Positions 1 through 13,898 of a DNA stretch of 64,000 bases are shown here, in pieces. The stretch comes from Marisa cornuarietis. Lineage: Eukaryota > Mollusca > Gastropoda > Architaenioglossa > Ampullariidae. Position 1 is the first letter of the stretch; each line of letters starts with the position of its first letter. The notes below the pieces were generated by a model, which ran no database searches, was not told the DNA's origin, and was given only the letters and a program-made list of their open reading frames with translations. The stretch spans positions 14,537,501-14,601,500 of the forward strand of contig SMMW01000001.1 of the NCBI GenBank assembly GCA_004794655.1, given 5' to 3'. A program made the position numbers and the translations under genes.

Positions 1-1128
1 CACTCTTTACTTATAGATTGCATTCTATAGCTGTACATTGCATTCTATAAGTATAAAATGCAATGTATAGCTAGAGAGAGAAAAACTCGGTAAAAACCGA
101 AGTGTTTCATTTATATTATACTCAGAAGTTGCTGTCCAATTCATTTTATATATACCTTTCAATTCTTTAGCTATAGAATGCATTCTAGCTATACATTTGA
201 AATCTATATTTATAGATTGCATTCTATAACTTCTGACTTGAAATGTATACGGAACGAGGCTGGCTCATTTGCATATGGGAAAAGAAGGTCAAAGACCAAC
301 CAATCAGTGCGCTCGTAGCAATGGCCTTCTTCGTTCTTGTGCAACTACAAAACTATGCAGTTCAAGAGGAAAACTATAAGTCTAAGGGTCGAGTAGAATA
401 TTACCCCTACCCCATACGAGAGGGAAGATTTCGTGCGCATCGCAATCAGCACTCACTCTCAGCTTCACGGCGGTCTGGTTTCCCTAATTTATTGCAGGTA
501 GTGGGTTGGCCAGTGTCTCGTATTGCGCCCTGCCGTTTCCTTTGTCCGGTAAAAGTACACACATTTCAAGACTTACAAGTAATAGGATTAAAGAAGGAGA
601 AAGGGAGGTTAACAGACGGTCACTGGATTCATTACACATTTGAACAAAACAAAACAACACATTCTGCGACCAAACCTTTTTGGTCTCTACGATCCCATGC
701 AGACGACTCTCCAGCCATTGCTACGAGCGCCGATTGGTTGGTCTTTGACCTTCTTTTCCCATATGCAAATGAGCCAGCCTCGTTCCGTATACATTTCAAG
801 TCAGAAGTTATAGAATGCAATCTATAAATATAGATTTCAAATGTATAGCTAGAATGCATTCTATAGCTAAAGAATTGAAAGGTATATATAAAATGAGTTG
901 GATAGCAACTTCTGAGTATAATATAAATGAAACACTTCGGTTTTTACCGAGTTTTTCTCTCTCTAGCTACACATTGCACTGTATAATTATACATTTCAAT
1001 GTATAGCTATACATTGCGTTTTATACTTATAGAATCCAATGTACAGCTATAGAATGCAATCTATTAGTATAAAATGAAATGTATAGCTATACATTGCATT
1101 CTATAATTATACATTGCAATGTATAGCT
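1..1128. mobile_element. Foldback-type element with long inverted arms, left end cut off
   Basis: Positions about 1-325 are a near reverse complement of about 714-1040, including an AT-rich outer part and an inner part with an octamer-like ATTTGCAT segment. The spacer is about 390 bp (326-713). The outer ends carry an array of a palindromic motif of the form TATA-CATTGCATTC-TATA; at the right end it runs to about 1128. Because the arms are inverted, matching 60-odd codon frames appear on opposite strands, but they follow the palindrome and are not genes. No transposase is encoded, so this is a non-autonomous foldback or MITE-like element. The left terminus and any target duplication are outside the window. 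Confidence 0.8.
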
Positions 1129-1815
1129 AGAAATAGCAAATTTGAGAAAATTCCCCTCTTGGCGCCCAATACGGAAGCGAAGAAAGATGTGGAAGTTGTA
1201 GAACGTGTGCACGAGATGGTTACGTATCCAGTCTTCAATCAGATCTTCCAAGAAGTTTAGAGAGGATAGGTTTATGTTTTTATGCTGGATAGGCCCCAAA
1301 TCCAGCGGGATAATGAAAGAAAAACATAGCTTACCTGTTCTTTGTACCGGCACAGATAGGTGGTATGAAACTGAAGAGACTAGACTAAAGAATGATTTTA
1401 TGATCTACCTGTCATGCACGCACGCACGCACGCACACACAAACATACAAACGCAAACACAGACACACACATACTCGCACGCACACGTTCTTGCTCGCACA
1501 CATAAGCACACAGACAGAGAGAAGTGAGCAAGTGAGATTAAGAAAAGTGAAATAGAACGGGAACCATAATTTCTACGCCATCGAAACTTGAAAAATAATG
1601 CTTTACAGTCTATACCTGTGGTGGTCTGATAACAACAAAAAAAAGTAATGCACAAAAATGAAAGCTAGTCGTGCAGTGAAATAAAGATTTAAAAAAAAAA
1701 CCAGTACGGAGAGTGATAAACGAATGTTGGGGAGATACATGATGACATGAACAGTTTGATGGACTGGTTCTTAGCACCTTCCGTGTGATCACACTGCTTG
1801 TTGCATGTGCTGCAG
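1129..1815. other. PTK7 intron sequence with CACG/CA microsatellite
   Basis: This is the 3' part of a PTK7 intron that begins outside the window. It contains a CACG/CA simple repeat at about 1415-1502 and an A-run near 1691. It ends in a standard acceptor (tgcag) before 1816. No coding sequence is visible. Confidence 0.6.
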
Positions 1816-1970
1816 GCTGTTCAACACGGATCGCGTCAAGATCCTGGACGATGGCAGCCGCCTGAAGCTGGTCAACATCACCGCCTCCGATAACGGCATC
1901 TACTCCTGCAGAGCCGAGAACAGGGCGGGTGCGGTGGACAGCTCCGAGAACTTTCTCCTCAACGTGCAAG
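1816..1970 (+). CDS. PTK7: PTK7 exon a: C-terminal half of an Ig domain
   Basis: The exon follows a tgcag acceptor and ends before gtgagt. It enters with one base of a codon and leaves in phase 1. It encodes residues 1-51 of the fragment, including the D-x-G-x-Y-x-C signature (DNGIYSC) of an I-set Ig domain. The Ig first half must be in an exon left of the window, probably making this the second Ig domain of the protein. Codon use is GC-rich (CTG, GTC, ATC, ACC), unlike the later exons. Confidence 0.93.
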
Positions 1971-4156
1971 GTGAGTGGTTTACTTGCCTTGATCTCGAGT
2001 AACGAATTCGAAACTTTATTTATAGCGAATCGTGGTCAAACTCGGATTGGATGACTGGCATCGCCATGGTCGTTAATATGGTGTGCACGTCGTTGTTTAG
2101 TTTGCTAGGTGTGGTAGAGAATAAAGACAGATGTGCAATCCTCTCTCCCCTTCTTTTTGTCGTCGCTCCCTTCCTCCCGTTCCCCCGTCTTCTCTCTGTG
2201 TCTCAGGACCACTCCAATCAACAACGCTTTATCACCGCCTCCACCCGTTCCGCATCCACCCCAAATCATGCCACACCTTCACTTACAATTCTACATGCAG
2301 CCAGCCAACGTCTTCCGGGTCTCATAGACAGCAAGATTTTTCCCCACCCACCTCACCATTCCCTTCTCCCCTCCTTCCTTCTTTATCACTTCATTACGTG
2401 CATCAGCCTCAGTCGTGCAAGTTTGCGCAAGCTGTGCAACTGTTTGCACTGTGACGTGATGCGGTTGCTGATTGCCCGCCTCGTCACGCCGAGGGTGATG
2501 TTTGCACGGGGCGCACGCATTGCGCGCTTTCCAGCCTCAAGTGCTGGCTGCAGACGACAGAACACGTCGCTGTCTGTCCTCGTTAGACAATATTGCCCTC
2601 AACTGCACACGGAGAGTTTTTGTCTGTCTCAGTGAACAAGACGTGAAGTGGTACTTTCCTTGTTCAAGATCAGTAATGGTATCGTTTTGTAGATCGATAA
2701 TGTTATCGGTGTGTAGATATCGCTCTGTTATCTGTCTAGTGCCAAATTTCGATCTTTTGATTACGTTGCACTAAATCAAGCTCAATTTTCTCACGGATGT
2801 CGAAAATGCTTAACAGTTTTTTTATTTATTTATTTATTGCACACTCCAATTACCGCAGTAAATCAAACGCATTAATCGCCAGCAACTCTAAAACTTCAAA
2901 TGTGCTATGGCTGCCATTCAGCTGCTTGTAAAGAAATATTTTCAGTTTAGTAGAGAGTCACATATCACGTAGAATGCCACTATGCCTAGTGCTTTAAAAG
3001 AGTGAACATCCTAGAAAAAGCTTTGCACTACTTTCTCGAAGAGGCGTGATTTGAAGTGTAACCTCAAGTGTCCCTCGCATCCACACAGACGTGGACCTTG
3101 TTCGCCATCTGACAAGATATGGCAGTGTAATTAAGTGGAATTCCGCAAGGTGATTAACAGCTGGGTTCTCACTGTGTCTGGAGCGTTTCATAGCCGGTTG
3201 AAAGGTGAAAATCTAAACGGGTATTTGTCTCTGGAGCGTTTACATACCCGTGGACTCTCTAGTTGCCCTTTATGGCACAACTCACAGGTTTCGTGACCTT
3301 TCCGTCAGGGATGAGATTAAGTTCCCCCCACCCCTCCCTACTTTACCCACCTTTCACTCCTTGTTGAATCCTTTTCACTATCAACTCTCCCCCACCTTCC
3401 ACTTTCGTCACCTTTAATGTAGTTTGCTCTCTCTCTCTTCTTATCTACGTCCATTCAGTCTGTTTTGTTCTTCTGTCTTCCCTCGCCACAACTCTTTGCA
3501 CCTCTGGAGGTGTTGCACCCCTGGAGATGCTGTCTTCGACCAGAGATGCTGAGGAGATGTAGGATAAACGCAAATATTTTGCCTCTGGGTTTCGGGTGTT
3601 GTCAGGTAACCGTTGCAAACCTTCTATTTCTGTATGCTCGATCAAGATACCAGAGGAGACGAAGATGAAATGATAATACAGCAGAAAGCGAAGGGGGGAA
3701 AGGGTGGATGGGTGAGAAGAAACGTAGTTCAGACATAGTTTATTGACTTCAGTGTCACAACATTGACTGGATAGTATGCATTGTGTTTATGAATGATAAG
3801 TCAAGCAAAACCTGCTCAGGAAAGAGTTTATTTACTTATTAAGTAATTAATAATTATCACTTTTTTTATTAAGTTCAACAGGGATATGATCAAAGTTTTG
3901 TTGTGCAGTTTCGTTGTAAATGTTTAGGCGCCGACGAAGCAGGTCATGTGGTCTGATCGTTGAGATCCTGTGGGTTGTGTGCTCTGGCTGTCGTCACAAA
4001 CACGGGTGGACTGAGGGTCGAGTTCGTTCGTAGTATGTAGGCTCGCTCACCCCCGCCCCTGCTCCTGCCACTTTCCATACTTTCTCCTCCCAGCGAATAA
4101 AGATGCCAGCTGCTATAACTTCTGCATCAGCTGGTGGTTCGTACGAGCTGTAAATT

Positions 4157-4199
<43 letters not shown>

Positions 4200-7100
4200 C
4201 GCACAGATATATTTTGGCATTAAGTGAGTTAGCAGCCAAAATCTAAACGAGATAGAGCGATGGTGGGAAAGTTGGGGGTAGGGGGTGAGGAAGATAGAAG
4301 GAGCACCCCTGCAGATGATGGCCTAATTTGTTTTTACGACGTCGTAAAATGTGGAGGACCACTTATGTGTATTGTTTACGACTTGTATCCTCCCTTCCCC
4401 AACCACAACAGCTGTTGCGGATCAAATATATTGTCTTCTCAGCGCCAAAGGGCGAGCCCCGCGCCTTCTTGGAAGGCGGATGTGAGCGGCCCCCAGGTAC
4501 ACACGATCGACGTGGCAAAAGCAAGTTTATCTTGACGACTTCTCGCGCGGAATGCCGAACCTTCGGGGCTCACGCGCATGCGCTTTGCGCTCCCCTGGTG
4601 ACATCACGGCGCGCGCAGCCAGTTAATTAATACTTAAAGGGTTCATACAGTCATAACCGTGTCAGCGACGTCTCCTCGAGGAGTTTCATCGGGCCCTTTT
4701 GTGCCCTTGAAGTGGCATCTTAACGGAGGCGAGAATAATTAAACACCTGGTTAAAAAAAAAAAATTTAAAAAATCCAAAGAAGTTTTACGGGAGCCGTTG
4801 CGTGTCAGCCACGCGGGTCTGCAAGGAGGGAGAAAAACTTGCAGCTGGTATCAGTCGATGAATTGCATGCTGATTAGCTGGAGGAAATACCGCAGAACGT
4901 TGTCTAGGTAGCTGTTCACGTGGTCTTCTTCCTGAGAACCGGTGTTGAGGAACTGCCGAGTGGTGAGGATGCACACCTCGTGTTCTTGGTTACACTTACC
5001 CCTACTGCTCTGCCCCTGGTCCGCGTCCTGACTGTTCTTGCACTGCTCACTGTTCACTGCCCAGAAGATGCTACTGCTAGCGATCGCTCTCCTCCCATTT
5101 ATTGTGTGAAAAACTGTTATGAAACGATATTCCGTTAGCAGCTTCAGCGGTTTATCCGAGTCTGAAGAAAACCCTGACTGTATAAGGCGAATTGTCAACA
5201 TATCGTAGATGTTCTTTTAACTCACGCGATGCATTCATTCCTAGAAAAATAAAATAACATTTTTTGAAATAATTTAAGTTGCATTAACTGACAGGCTGTC
5301 GTTTTGCCGAACTTTCCTTATCAGTGTGGTTCGTTGGGGCGGCCATTCGTTTACTTAGTCCATTAACCACTCAGGGATCTTAGGTGTCTGACCCCTGTTT
5401 ACATACCATGGTGTTTATCTGTACTTTTTACCTTGGCGCATATCCTGCATATTTTTGAATGTACATATATTTATGTTTGTGTTTGTGTGCACGTGAATAC
5501 ATATGCATTTTAGTCACTCGAGGTGCATTTCATCACACTTTGGCTCACATCTAAACTTTTCTACTACCACTACGTTTGATCTATGAGCAGTTTTCATTCA
5601 CAAAATAAGACATTGAGGCAGAAACCAAAAACCACTCCTATCACTGGCATCCATCAAAACTCGTCCATAATTCTGAACGTTAGTCTATTTGCTACAGCCT
5701 GAACTGAAAGTTCCAGACATGGCTTTCATCCAATTTCCGATTTTTTGAAAGCCTGGTCTTTCATAGCTGATTGCGGCTGTCTGGACTGTGTACATCTCTC
5801 CTGAGTTTTGGCCAATGTGCTGATGTCTGGTTTGTCTCTGTGTTTGTGTTTTCTTTTGTGGATGAACACATACTTTAATTTGTGTCTTTTCTTTTGTCCT
5901 CCCGTCTTTCTTTCTTTCTTTCACTTCCTTCTTTCATTCTTCGACTGGTTGACGGTTGCAGTTGCAGGAACACCATACCTCTTGGAGGAACAGTTCACAC
6001 CGTACAAGATTGTCCAGAGAAACTCACCTGCCCGCCTGGACTGCGCCTTTGTTGGGGCCTCCCGCATAGACTGGTTCTCTAACTACGAGAAACTCTCCAA
6101 CGGCACCAGGTATACTGTGGATGTGGGCCCAGACTGTACAGATGGCTCCGAAGCTCTATTACCTCCGAACAAAATATTTTTCCGCTTGCTGTAAATAATG
6201 ACACACGTTTATCATTTGTCTTAGGTATGCAAGGAGTTCCAGTCACTGTGTCTGAAGATTTCATTATAGTACCTGGAAAACCATAGACTTACACATCTTA
6301 GAATGTTTTTTAGTTGAACAACATTATTTATGATTTATTGAATGACTTCAGCTGTCACTTCAGGCCTGTAGGTACATATGTATCTTTGGTGGGTCCAATG
6401 GATTTTAAAGAATTTACTTATCATTGCTTTCTCTGCAGGCATACAGTGTATCCCAACGGATCCTTGTACTTCCCAAAGGTGCGTGCTGCTGACGAGGGCA
6501 GTTACAGATGTGAGGGACTCAGTCGAACCAGCCCTCCGGGTCAAACATTCACCTCCGAGCTCGTCCTGGCCAGTAAGTGCAATTTGCCTGTATACTCACA
6601 TCTCCTCACCTCACTTCTCGCGTGATCTTTGACCTCTAGCATACGAGAGACGCTTAGGCGAAGTATGTCCGAGGACGTGCGGTTGACTCGAGGGAAATGA
6701 GCAGTCAACGCCAGTCAACCGTCCCCTTCCCCTTTCCTTCCGGACAGTAAAAAACCCACAAAATCATTCTGTCCCCGGGACATAAACTAGAGAGGTATGA
6801 TAAAGAAATAATGAGTTCTCTTGCATCCCCGCGATAGCTCAGTTGGTAGAGCGGAAGACTGTAGTAGGAAGTTGATGGCAATCCTTAGGTCGATGGTTCG
6901 AATCCGTCTCGCGGGAATATTTTTGTATTTACTTTTTTTTATTATATATTGTATATTCTTTATTTTATTATGGACTCGACATAGTTTGGTGAGAAAGTTC
7001 CACTCAGCGAAACAGTCGTATGTTTGCGGATGGAGCTTGCAGACGGGCTGGCCGTGAAACAACAGTTATTACCGCTCGCTCTGACGAGTGTAAATGACAG

Positions 7101-8035
7101 ACTTTTTGCGGGAGGGAAAATAGTGGCTTATCGGAGTATTTATTCAGTGCGCCTCGGACTTTTGCAGTATTACTTACAGAATGTGAGTAACTGCAAAGGA
7201 ATTACACCCTGACATCGTTTGGCACAGAGTGTTTTGAGTAGAATGAATTCCAACACTGACACTTACCCGTTACTCGGACGTAGCTTGACAGATGACCTGC
7301 CATCACGTGGTCTGTTGTCTCCATCGACATCCCACGTCCCTCGCCATGGGCAGGGTGGTCAGCTGAACCTTGTCAAGTAAATGTAAACTCACCTAATAAG
7401 AGTGACGTGTGCTCAGTTCCCAAGCTGTCACTTCCTCGCCGTCTGCCGCAAAGCCACGTTTCGAGGAACAGTAATGTATTAAGAAGTAACCTTTGACCGC
7501 ACTTTCCCGCTCCCATCCCCCTTTCCGCCTTTCGAACAGGGAAATAAAGTAAGAAAGACTACTGTGAGACGAGAGTCAAACAAAATGAATGTTTTTCAAT
7601 AAATATTCATTTCTTCATATCCCTCCTGACGGGGTGTTCTATCAATGCCGCCTGCAGGAATTCGGGTGAAACTTCAGTGTACATTCTTCTTGTCCACTGC
7701 GGGGTTTTTGTCTTGCTACTGCTTGCAACAAGTTCCGGTGGCCGCCGAGAGTCTGGCAAACACGCATCCACTTGAACCCTGCCGCCAAGGGGAAGTAATC
7801 CTCTATAACACTTGTGTACTGTTCAACTGGCAAAAGCACATACATATTTATTGGTCTATTCAAATCGAAGGATTTGTATTTTATACCAGGTAATTTATAG
7901 GTTTGGGTACTTGCATACGCTCCTTGGCCATGGGAAGGGTTTTCTGTCAAAGGAAGTGATTACAGCGAATGAGTATATAGGGGTACTGACGTCTTGTTTA
8001 CACGGGTAGGGACTTCTGCAGTGCATGGACTGTAG

Positions 8036-8066
<31 letters not shown>

Positions 8067-11000
8067 ACTACACCAGTTTTTAACCTAATTTTTTTTAAAT
8101 GAAAACCTCGCATTATCAGCACAAACGTGTGTGCGTTCGACACGGGTCACTCCATCGCCTTCTTTCTGCTTCGTCGATCCAAAGATCCTCCATGTCTGGT
8201 CAAACCCTGTGTGACGGAGCAGCACTGCCTTGTGTTCTAAACCACCCTGACCTTTCTACAGGGTTCCTGCTCACAGACTTACATCATAGGAGATCATAGA
8301 AGTCTGTGGTCCTGCTGTTTCACGCACCCGCGGAACAATCAGCGCGCCGCCTTCTTCCGCCGCCACACAGCTGGCGGCAACGGTTATACAAGACTGTCAT
8401 CATGGGGCTCAGTCGGCAGACAATCAGCGTGGGGCGCGGCGGCCGGACCCCAATAGGGGCAGCTGCTTGCCTCGCTCCCCCAGTGCATCGCCCTTTGACC
8501 CAAGCAGGAGTTCACATGGATGCACCCGCAATGATGATACGATTAAACGCTCGCCGAAGTTAAACGATTTTGTAAAATTAGACCATTTGGAAAGATAAGA
8601 TTATCTGAATGTTTAAATAATGTTTTTCCTCCCTCCTCCTCTCCCCCAGCCTCTCTTTGTATCGTGGCCATCATGTGAGCTCTCATTAGCGTCTCTCCCT
8701 CGAACAGTCTGATACCTGCGTACGACTGTACTCATACGATCTTTTAGAGACTCCGCGTTATCGCAATAGAGTTAGGCAGTAAATCGCCACTGTCCGGCGA
8801 GTTAATCACGATCATCTCGCAGCAGTGTCCGGTCGTAAGGATCTCCTTGCAGGGAGGTAACAGGAGGATCATCTCAATCGTCCAAAACTCATCTGGTGTT
8901 TCATATGCTATAATGTGAACGCAGCCTTCTGTGTGTGTGTGTGTGTGTGTGTGTACGCGCGCACACTTGCGTGCATGAAGTAGGAAGACAATACTGATCG
9001 ATTCCTTTTTAACTTTGTTAGTTGCTCACGCTCCCTTTTTAAAGCGAGGCATGGTGGTGGTGTGGTGGTGGAGGATGCGGAAATGAAAATGTTGGGGGAG
9101 AGAGAAGTGGAAAGGCTAAGGGGAAAGTAGTCTCATTCATCATTGTGACGTTTCAGCAAAATAGTTTTTTTGGGCCCAAGTGTGCATCGCAGAATGAGAT
9201 CACGCCGACTCCCAATCGTGTCTTTGAAAGCGCCGTCTCCGTTGCAAAGCAGGCCTGTAACGGGGGTCTAAGCTGATGATCATTGCGAGATTTAGGGACG
9301 CCCGCCTCGCCAGGACACTTTTATGGTGGCGCCTGATTTATCCGTAACTAAGACTTCATTTTTCCTTGACTTACGCGACTCGTCCATTATGAAACGCATC
9401 CGTCAGGGCTGCTCGTTCCCACTGGGTCATTCTGGCACGACGGACAAGAAATCCCATTCGGAGGAGGGAATATGAGCATTGACATGCGCCTCAACGATTT
9501 TATGGCGTCAAGGATCAAATTAGTTTTAAAAAAAATAGGTTTGAAAATGGATGCCTTATATTTCGTGGTGCGGACCGAAACAGCTAATGCATTAAAAAGA
9601 ATAATAAAGCGCATTTAAATGTTATTTGTATCAACAACAAAAAAGTTGTTAGAGTGAACTGCCAAGAGTTACACGTGCTGACGTTAGTGACAATCAAATA
9701 GGAAGGAGTTAGGGGGGATGCGAACAGCGCCGTGCGTCCCCTCGCTATGAGAAGAGCACTCGCGCGCATTATTTGCATTGCGAATTACGAGTTACTCCTC
9801 TTTTATCTGCACACAGCTTGGGTTCTTAGCTGGAAGCCTTGATGATGGCAGGAGGGACGAACATATTACGATCATATTACTCTCCATTCTGGCCTCCACC
9901 TCCATTCGCAAAAACCTCAAAATTAGAATGTCAAGGTCCATTCTCTGCCTCGGCGCCACAGACAAACCATAAAGCGGCCATTTTGTGCACTCTTCTTGCA
10001 TCAGAGAATAAAATCACTCGCTTTGTGCTGCATACATCGACCGTACCGAAGTTTGACAGCCGTGTAACTGATGAAATGCATTCGAAGTGGCAAACTCGTG
10101 TAGAAACTTTAAAAAAAAAAATCTAGTTGATTTACGAAAATGGTGTTTCAGAGACTGAAAAATAATACTTACGTGTAATTATGTAAAATAAATGTTCCAA
10201 CAAAAAAGGCTGCATTTTCGTTCATAAAAAACTGAAGTAGAAGGCGATGTGTTGAATCATTTAAGTTAATTATATTTTAATTAGTTCATTTTTCACATAA
10301 GTAACTCTAGCATATTAGGACGGACAACATCCGGAAAACATTAAATCGTACGTGCAAATATGACTAGCATTAACTATAGAATATACGATCGTAGTTTAGT
10401 AGATGTATATCTTAAAACAAATTGAGGCACCACACTCATCACTACCTGTGGCAATCAAATAAATAAAATTAAAAAGAAACACAGGGCTAATTCAGGTTCC
10501 CGAGGACTGTTTAAAAGCTCCTGGACATTCTGAGCATGTTATACTTACTGCACTCAACGACCTTCAATAGCACGTGCTGTAGCACTGCTTCTACTAAGAC
10601 TTCATTACAGTAGTGCGAAACCACGGTGAAAGAAAGTTGTGAATATCGGTAAAAGAGGGAGCATATCTTGGACAGAGTGGAAAACAACTGGATAACTATG
10701 AATTCAAGATGGGAATAGTTTTTTTTTTTTTTTTTTTTTAGGAAAACAAACTAAGGTGCACTGGGAGACTGTAAACGGAAGCAAACCATTAAGGTGCAGC
10801 TCTGATGCAAAATGAAGCAGCCCATTAGGAAATAGTCCAGATGCTGTCTGAGGCAGTAAACGGAAAAAGAACCATTAAGGGAGCAGCTCAGATACTCTAA
10901 GGTAGTAAACGGGAAAGAACCATTATGGAACAGCTCAGGGAAAGTTGTACTGCAGGAATATTATTGGAAAATAAGTTTCAGTTATGTATTAGGGTCTACG

Positions 11001-13866
11001 ACAGAGAATGGAAAGAGCAAGTTAAAGGAAGAATCAAGAGAATTCTTTTGATGCACGGTCTACGAGAAAGAGAGAACCGTTGCTGGTTTCCTAAAAACCT
11101 CTGCTCGTGGTAAAGGTTTCTGCTGACTGTACGCTTCCTCAACCGATTGCTTGAAGCTTCTCATTTATCAGATTGCAGAAGCAAGTTCCCCCCCTACCTC
11201 CCCCCCCCGTTTCTCACCCCAACATTTTCAGAATTTGTCTTGTCTTCTCTCTCTCTCTCGCTCAACTTCTCGTCCCTCCTCCCCCCTCTCATCTTGTTCG
11301 TGCATTGTTCTAGCACTGCAAGCTTATCGTCAGTATCCTGTATCACCAATCATGACTGGAGGTCCCTGCCGGCACTTGAGCGGGCGCGAACCCCTGAAGG
11401 GCACAAAAAAAGAGCAGGCAAAGAGCAGTGAAGTATTATCAGGCCTGTTTATGATTTGCCCATCGCGAGCGCCGTTACAGCAGAATGTGACAATAACATG
11501 GGGGAAGTGTTTTCGGAGGGAAAGCAACAAATAAATGCGGGAGGGCGAACATGGGAGTCCGGAGGGGAATTTCCTCGCTCGCCGCGGCTCGCCTAATGGG
11601 CAACACCTGGACACAGATACCTGGAAGATCAGAGGAAGCCAAGAGGCGTGCGAAGGAGGTAGCATCCACCCCTCACCCTTCCCTGTCTAAACTCGAACTG
11701 TTTCACCTCCAGCATCCCAACCACCAAATTTGGCAAAACAAAATGGTTGAGGATGAAACAATTGTAACAAAATCGGCCATCAAAGGGATCTTATTCGGAC
11801 ATCGGGGTGAGCAGAATCACAGGTAGCGGCGTGGTGTTCACTGAAGGTAAATGAGGTGACAAGGAAAAGCACAAGATCGCCAAAACTTCTTTGATTCCAG
11901 CTGCTGGTTATTTTGTACATTTTAACAGTAAACACAGCAGACGTTTTAGAAGCCGCAGCGACGAAGGAAAACTAATGATAACGCAGTTAAAAACTGCAAC
12001 GTTGAGATTGAGAAAAAAACGGTCATTTTATTCTGGATCTGTACTGCCACTTTTATGTCCCTTTTCACAAAAATGTGAAGTTTAGCGAGCCAAGGGTCAC
12101 AGCTTAAAGGACAACATGAACACTCAACGAAAATCGCTGCAAATAGAGCATGAAGCATCACAAAATCATGTTCCAGTGGTACTTTATGACGAAGAGGCAC
12201 GAGAAATATTAATGTTTTTCTTTTAATCACACCTGGATTTGTCGAGAAAGCAAGAAATGATAAAAGGGTAGTATTTCTAAAAAAAAAACAACAAAAGTGT
12301 ATCTTTAATAATAATAATAATAGTGAAGATTTTATCCAGTATAATGCTAAAAACAACTGACGGTGACCCCATTGATGTGCGTGCTCCACACAGCTAAAAA
12401 AAGAACCAAGGGCGACAAACGTATGAGGAGCTTAAAGGGGAACACGTGCGAGTAAGTAAATAGTAAATTTTGCATGCAGCTAAATGAGAAAGAAATAAGT
12501 GTTTACAATAACAAATATGTATCAAATTTTTATAATGTTATATTTTAATGGTAAAATTGTCATTATCAGCAGTCAGTTGTAACTATATGACACGAGTAGA
12601 GTTTATCTTACACAAACACACATTTGTAATGTGTTTATGTTTTATTAACGATAATATACATGGAAAAATTAGCTCAGCTGCGTCCACTTAGTAACAGACG
12701 ATCAATAATACAACATAGCCTGCAATGACCCTGATTGCTGTCCATCAAATCTTGATCTGGGGAAATTTTACTTACCAGTCTGTCAAGTAAATTCGGTCTA
12801 GATGTTTTAAACTTCAGTCGAAGTTTTTAAATAAAGTTCAAATCTGTAGGCTGTATTCCAAAATCAACCATTTCAATTTCTGGGCAAAGAATTGCTTCTT
12901 GAACACGACAACCTGAGCGATGTTTCTTCATCTGACGAAGACATACATAGATTTGCTGAACTGAACCACACTCGCTGTTACAAATACCGCTTAGAGGCAT
13001 GGAACTCTTCGGTGTAGGAGAGTAATTTTCTTCTGCTTTCCTAGCGGCAGGTGAGAATACCGATGTTTGAAGGCTTATATCTTGAAATTAAGCATAATTA
13101 TATACTCTTATTTTCGGAATTATTATTTTAAAAGGAACTTAACCGGATCATAAAGAAAAAATGTTGCGCTCGTGTCGTCCTTTAAGAAGATATCTTCAGT
13201 AAAGACTGCTTAGAATTGTCTTCAACAGTCTGCGACCTGGAGTCCCTGGGGTTGGAGTTGAGGTTAAAAGGGGGGGAGGGGATGGCTGAGGAAACTGATG
13301 CTGGCATCCCTGAAGTATTGGGTGCTGGCCTGGAGAGCGCGTGGCACTGGTTCGCGGGATCTGAAGTAAGCTCTCTTCGAGTGCAGAGCCTCTCGGGCGC
13401 CCGTCTTGGACACGCAAAAGGCCTTGTCACTTCAAAGGGGAGAAGTGGAGAGTGGAGATGAGAGAGCCACGGGAGTTCATGCTAATTGTTGGCTTACCAT
13501 CCAAAGTCGCGCCGGAGGTACAACTGCTGCTCAAAGACCTCGATCCCTCTTCTGGCATCAGTAGCGCAGGAACCGTGGAGGGAAGGGGGATGGAAAGAAA
13601 AAAAAGATACTGAGAAGGCAAGAATGTGAACGTCGTTCACTGTCAGCATTTAGTCAGAAAAGAAACCCGAGCATCTTCCAACGCCAATGGGCATGATTGT
13701 AGTCAACTTTGAACCAGGACGGGAATGTCGAGAATTTCTCTTTTCTACCCCCTCCCAACCCCCAACCCCCTCCCCCCACAAAAAATAGATGTGAACAGAA
13801 TATAGACAAGACCGGGGCTTTCGTGCCCTTGCTGTTAACTGTTCGTCCTAAGTGTGGATATAAAAA

Positions 13867-13898
<32 letters not shown>

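Noticed and set aside
243..1006. Mirror-image protein frames at 25-222 (-), 243-827 (+), 632-859 (-) and 815-1006 (+)
   Set aside because: They arise because the two arms of the foldback element are reverse complements; there is no domain or codon evidence for a protein.
6787..7057. Frames on both strands over the tRNA gene
   Set aside because: They are translations of the tRNA-Tyr gene and its flank.
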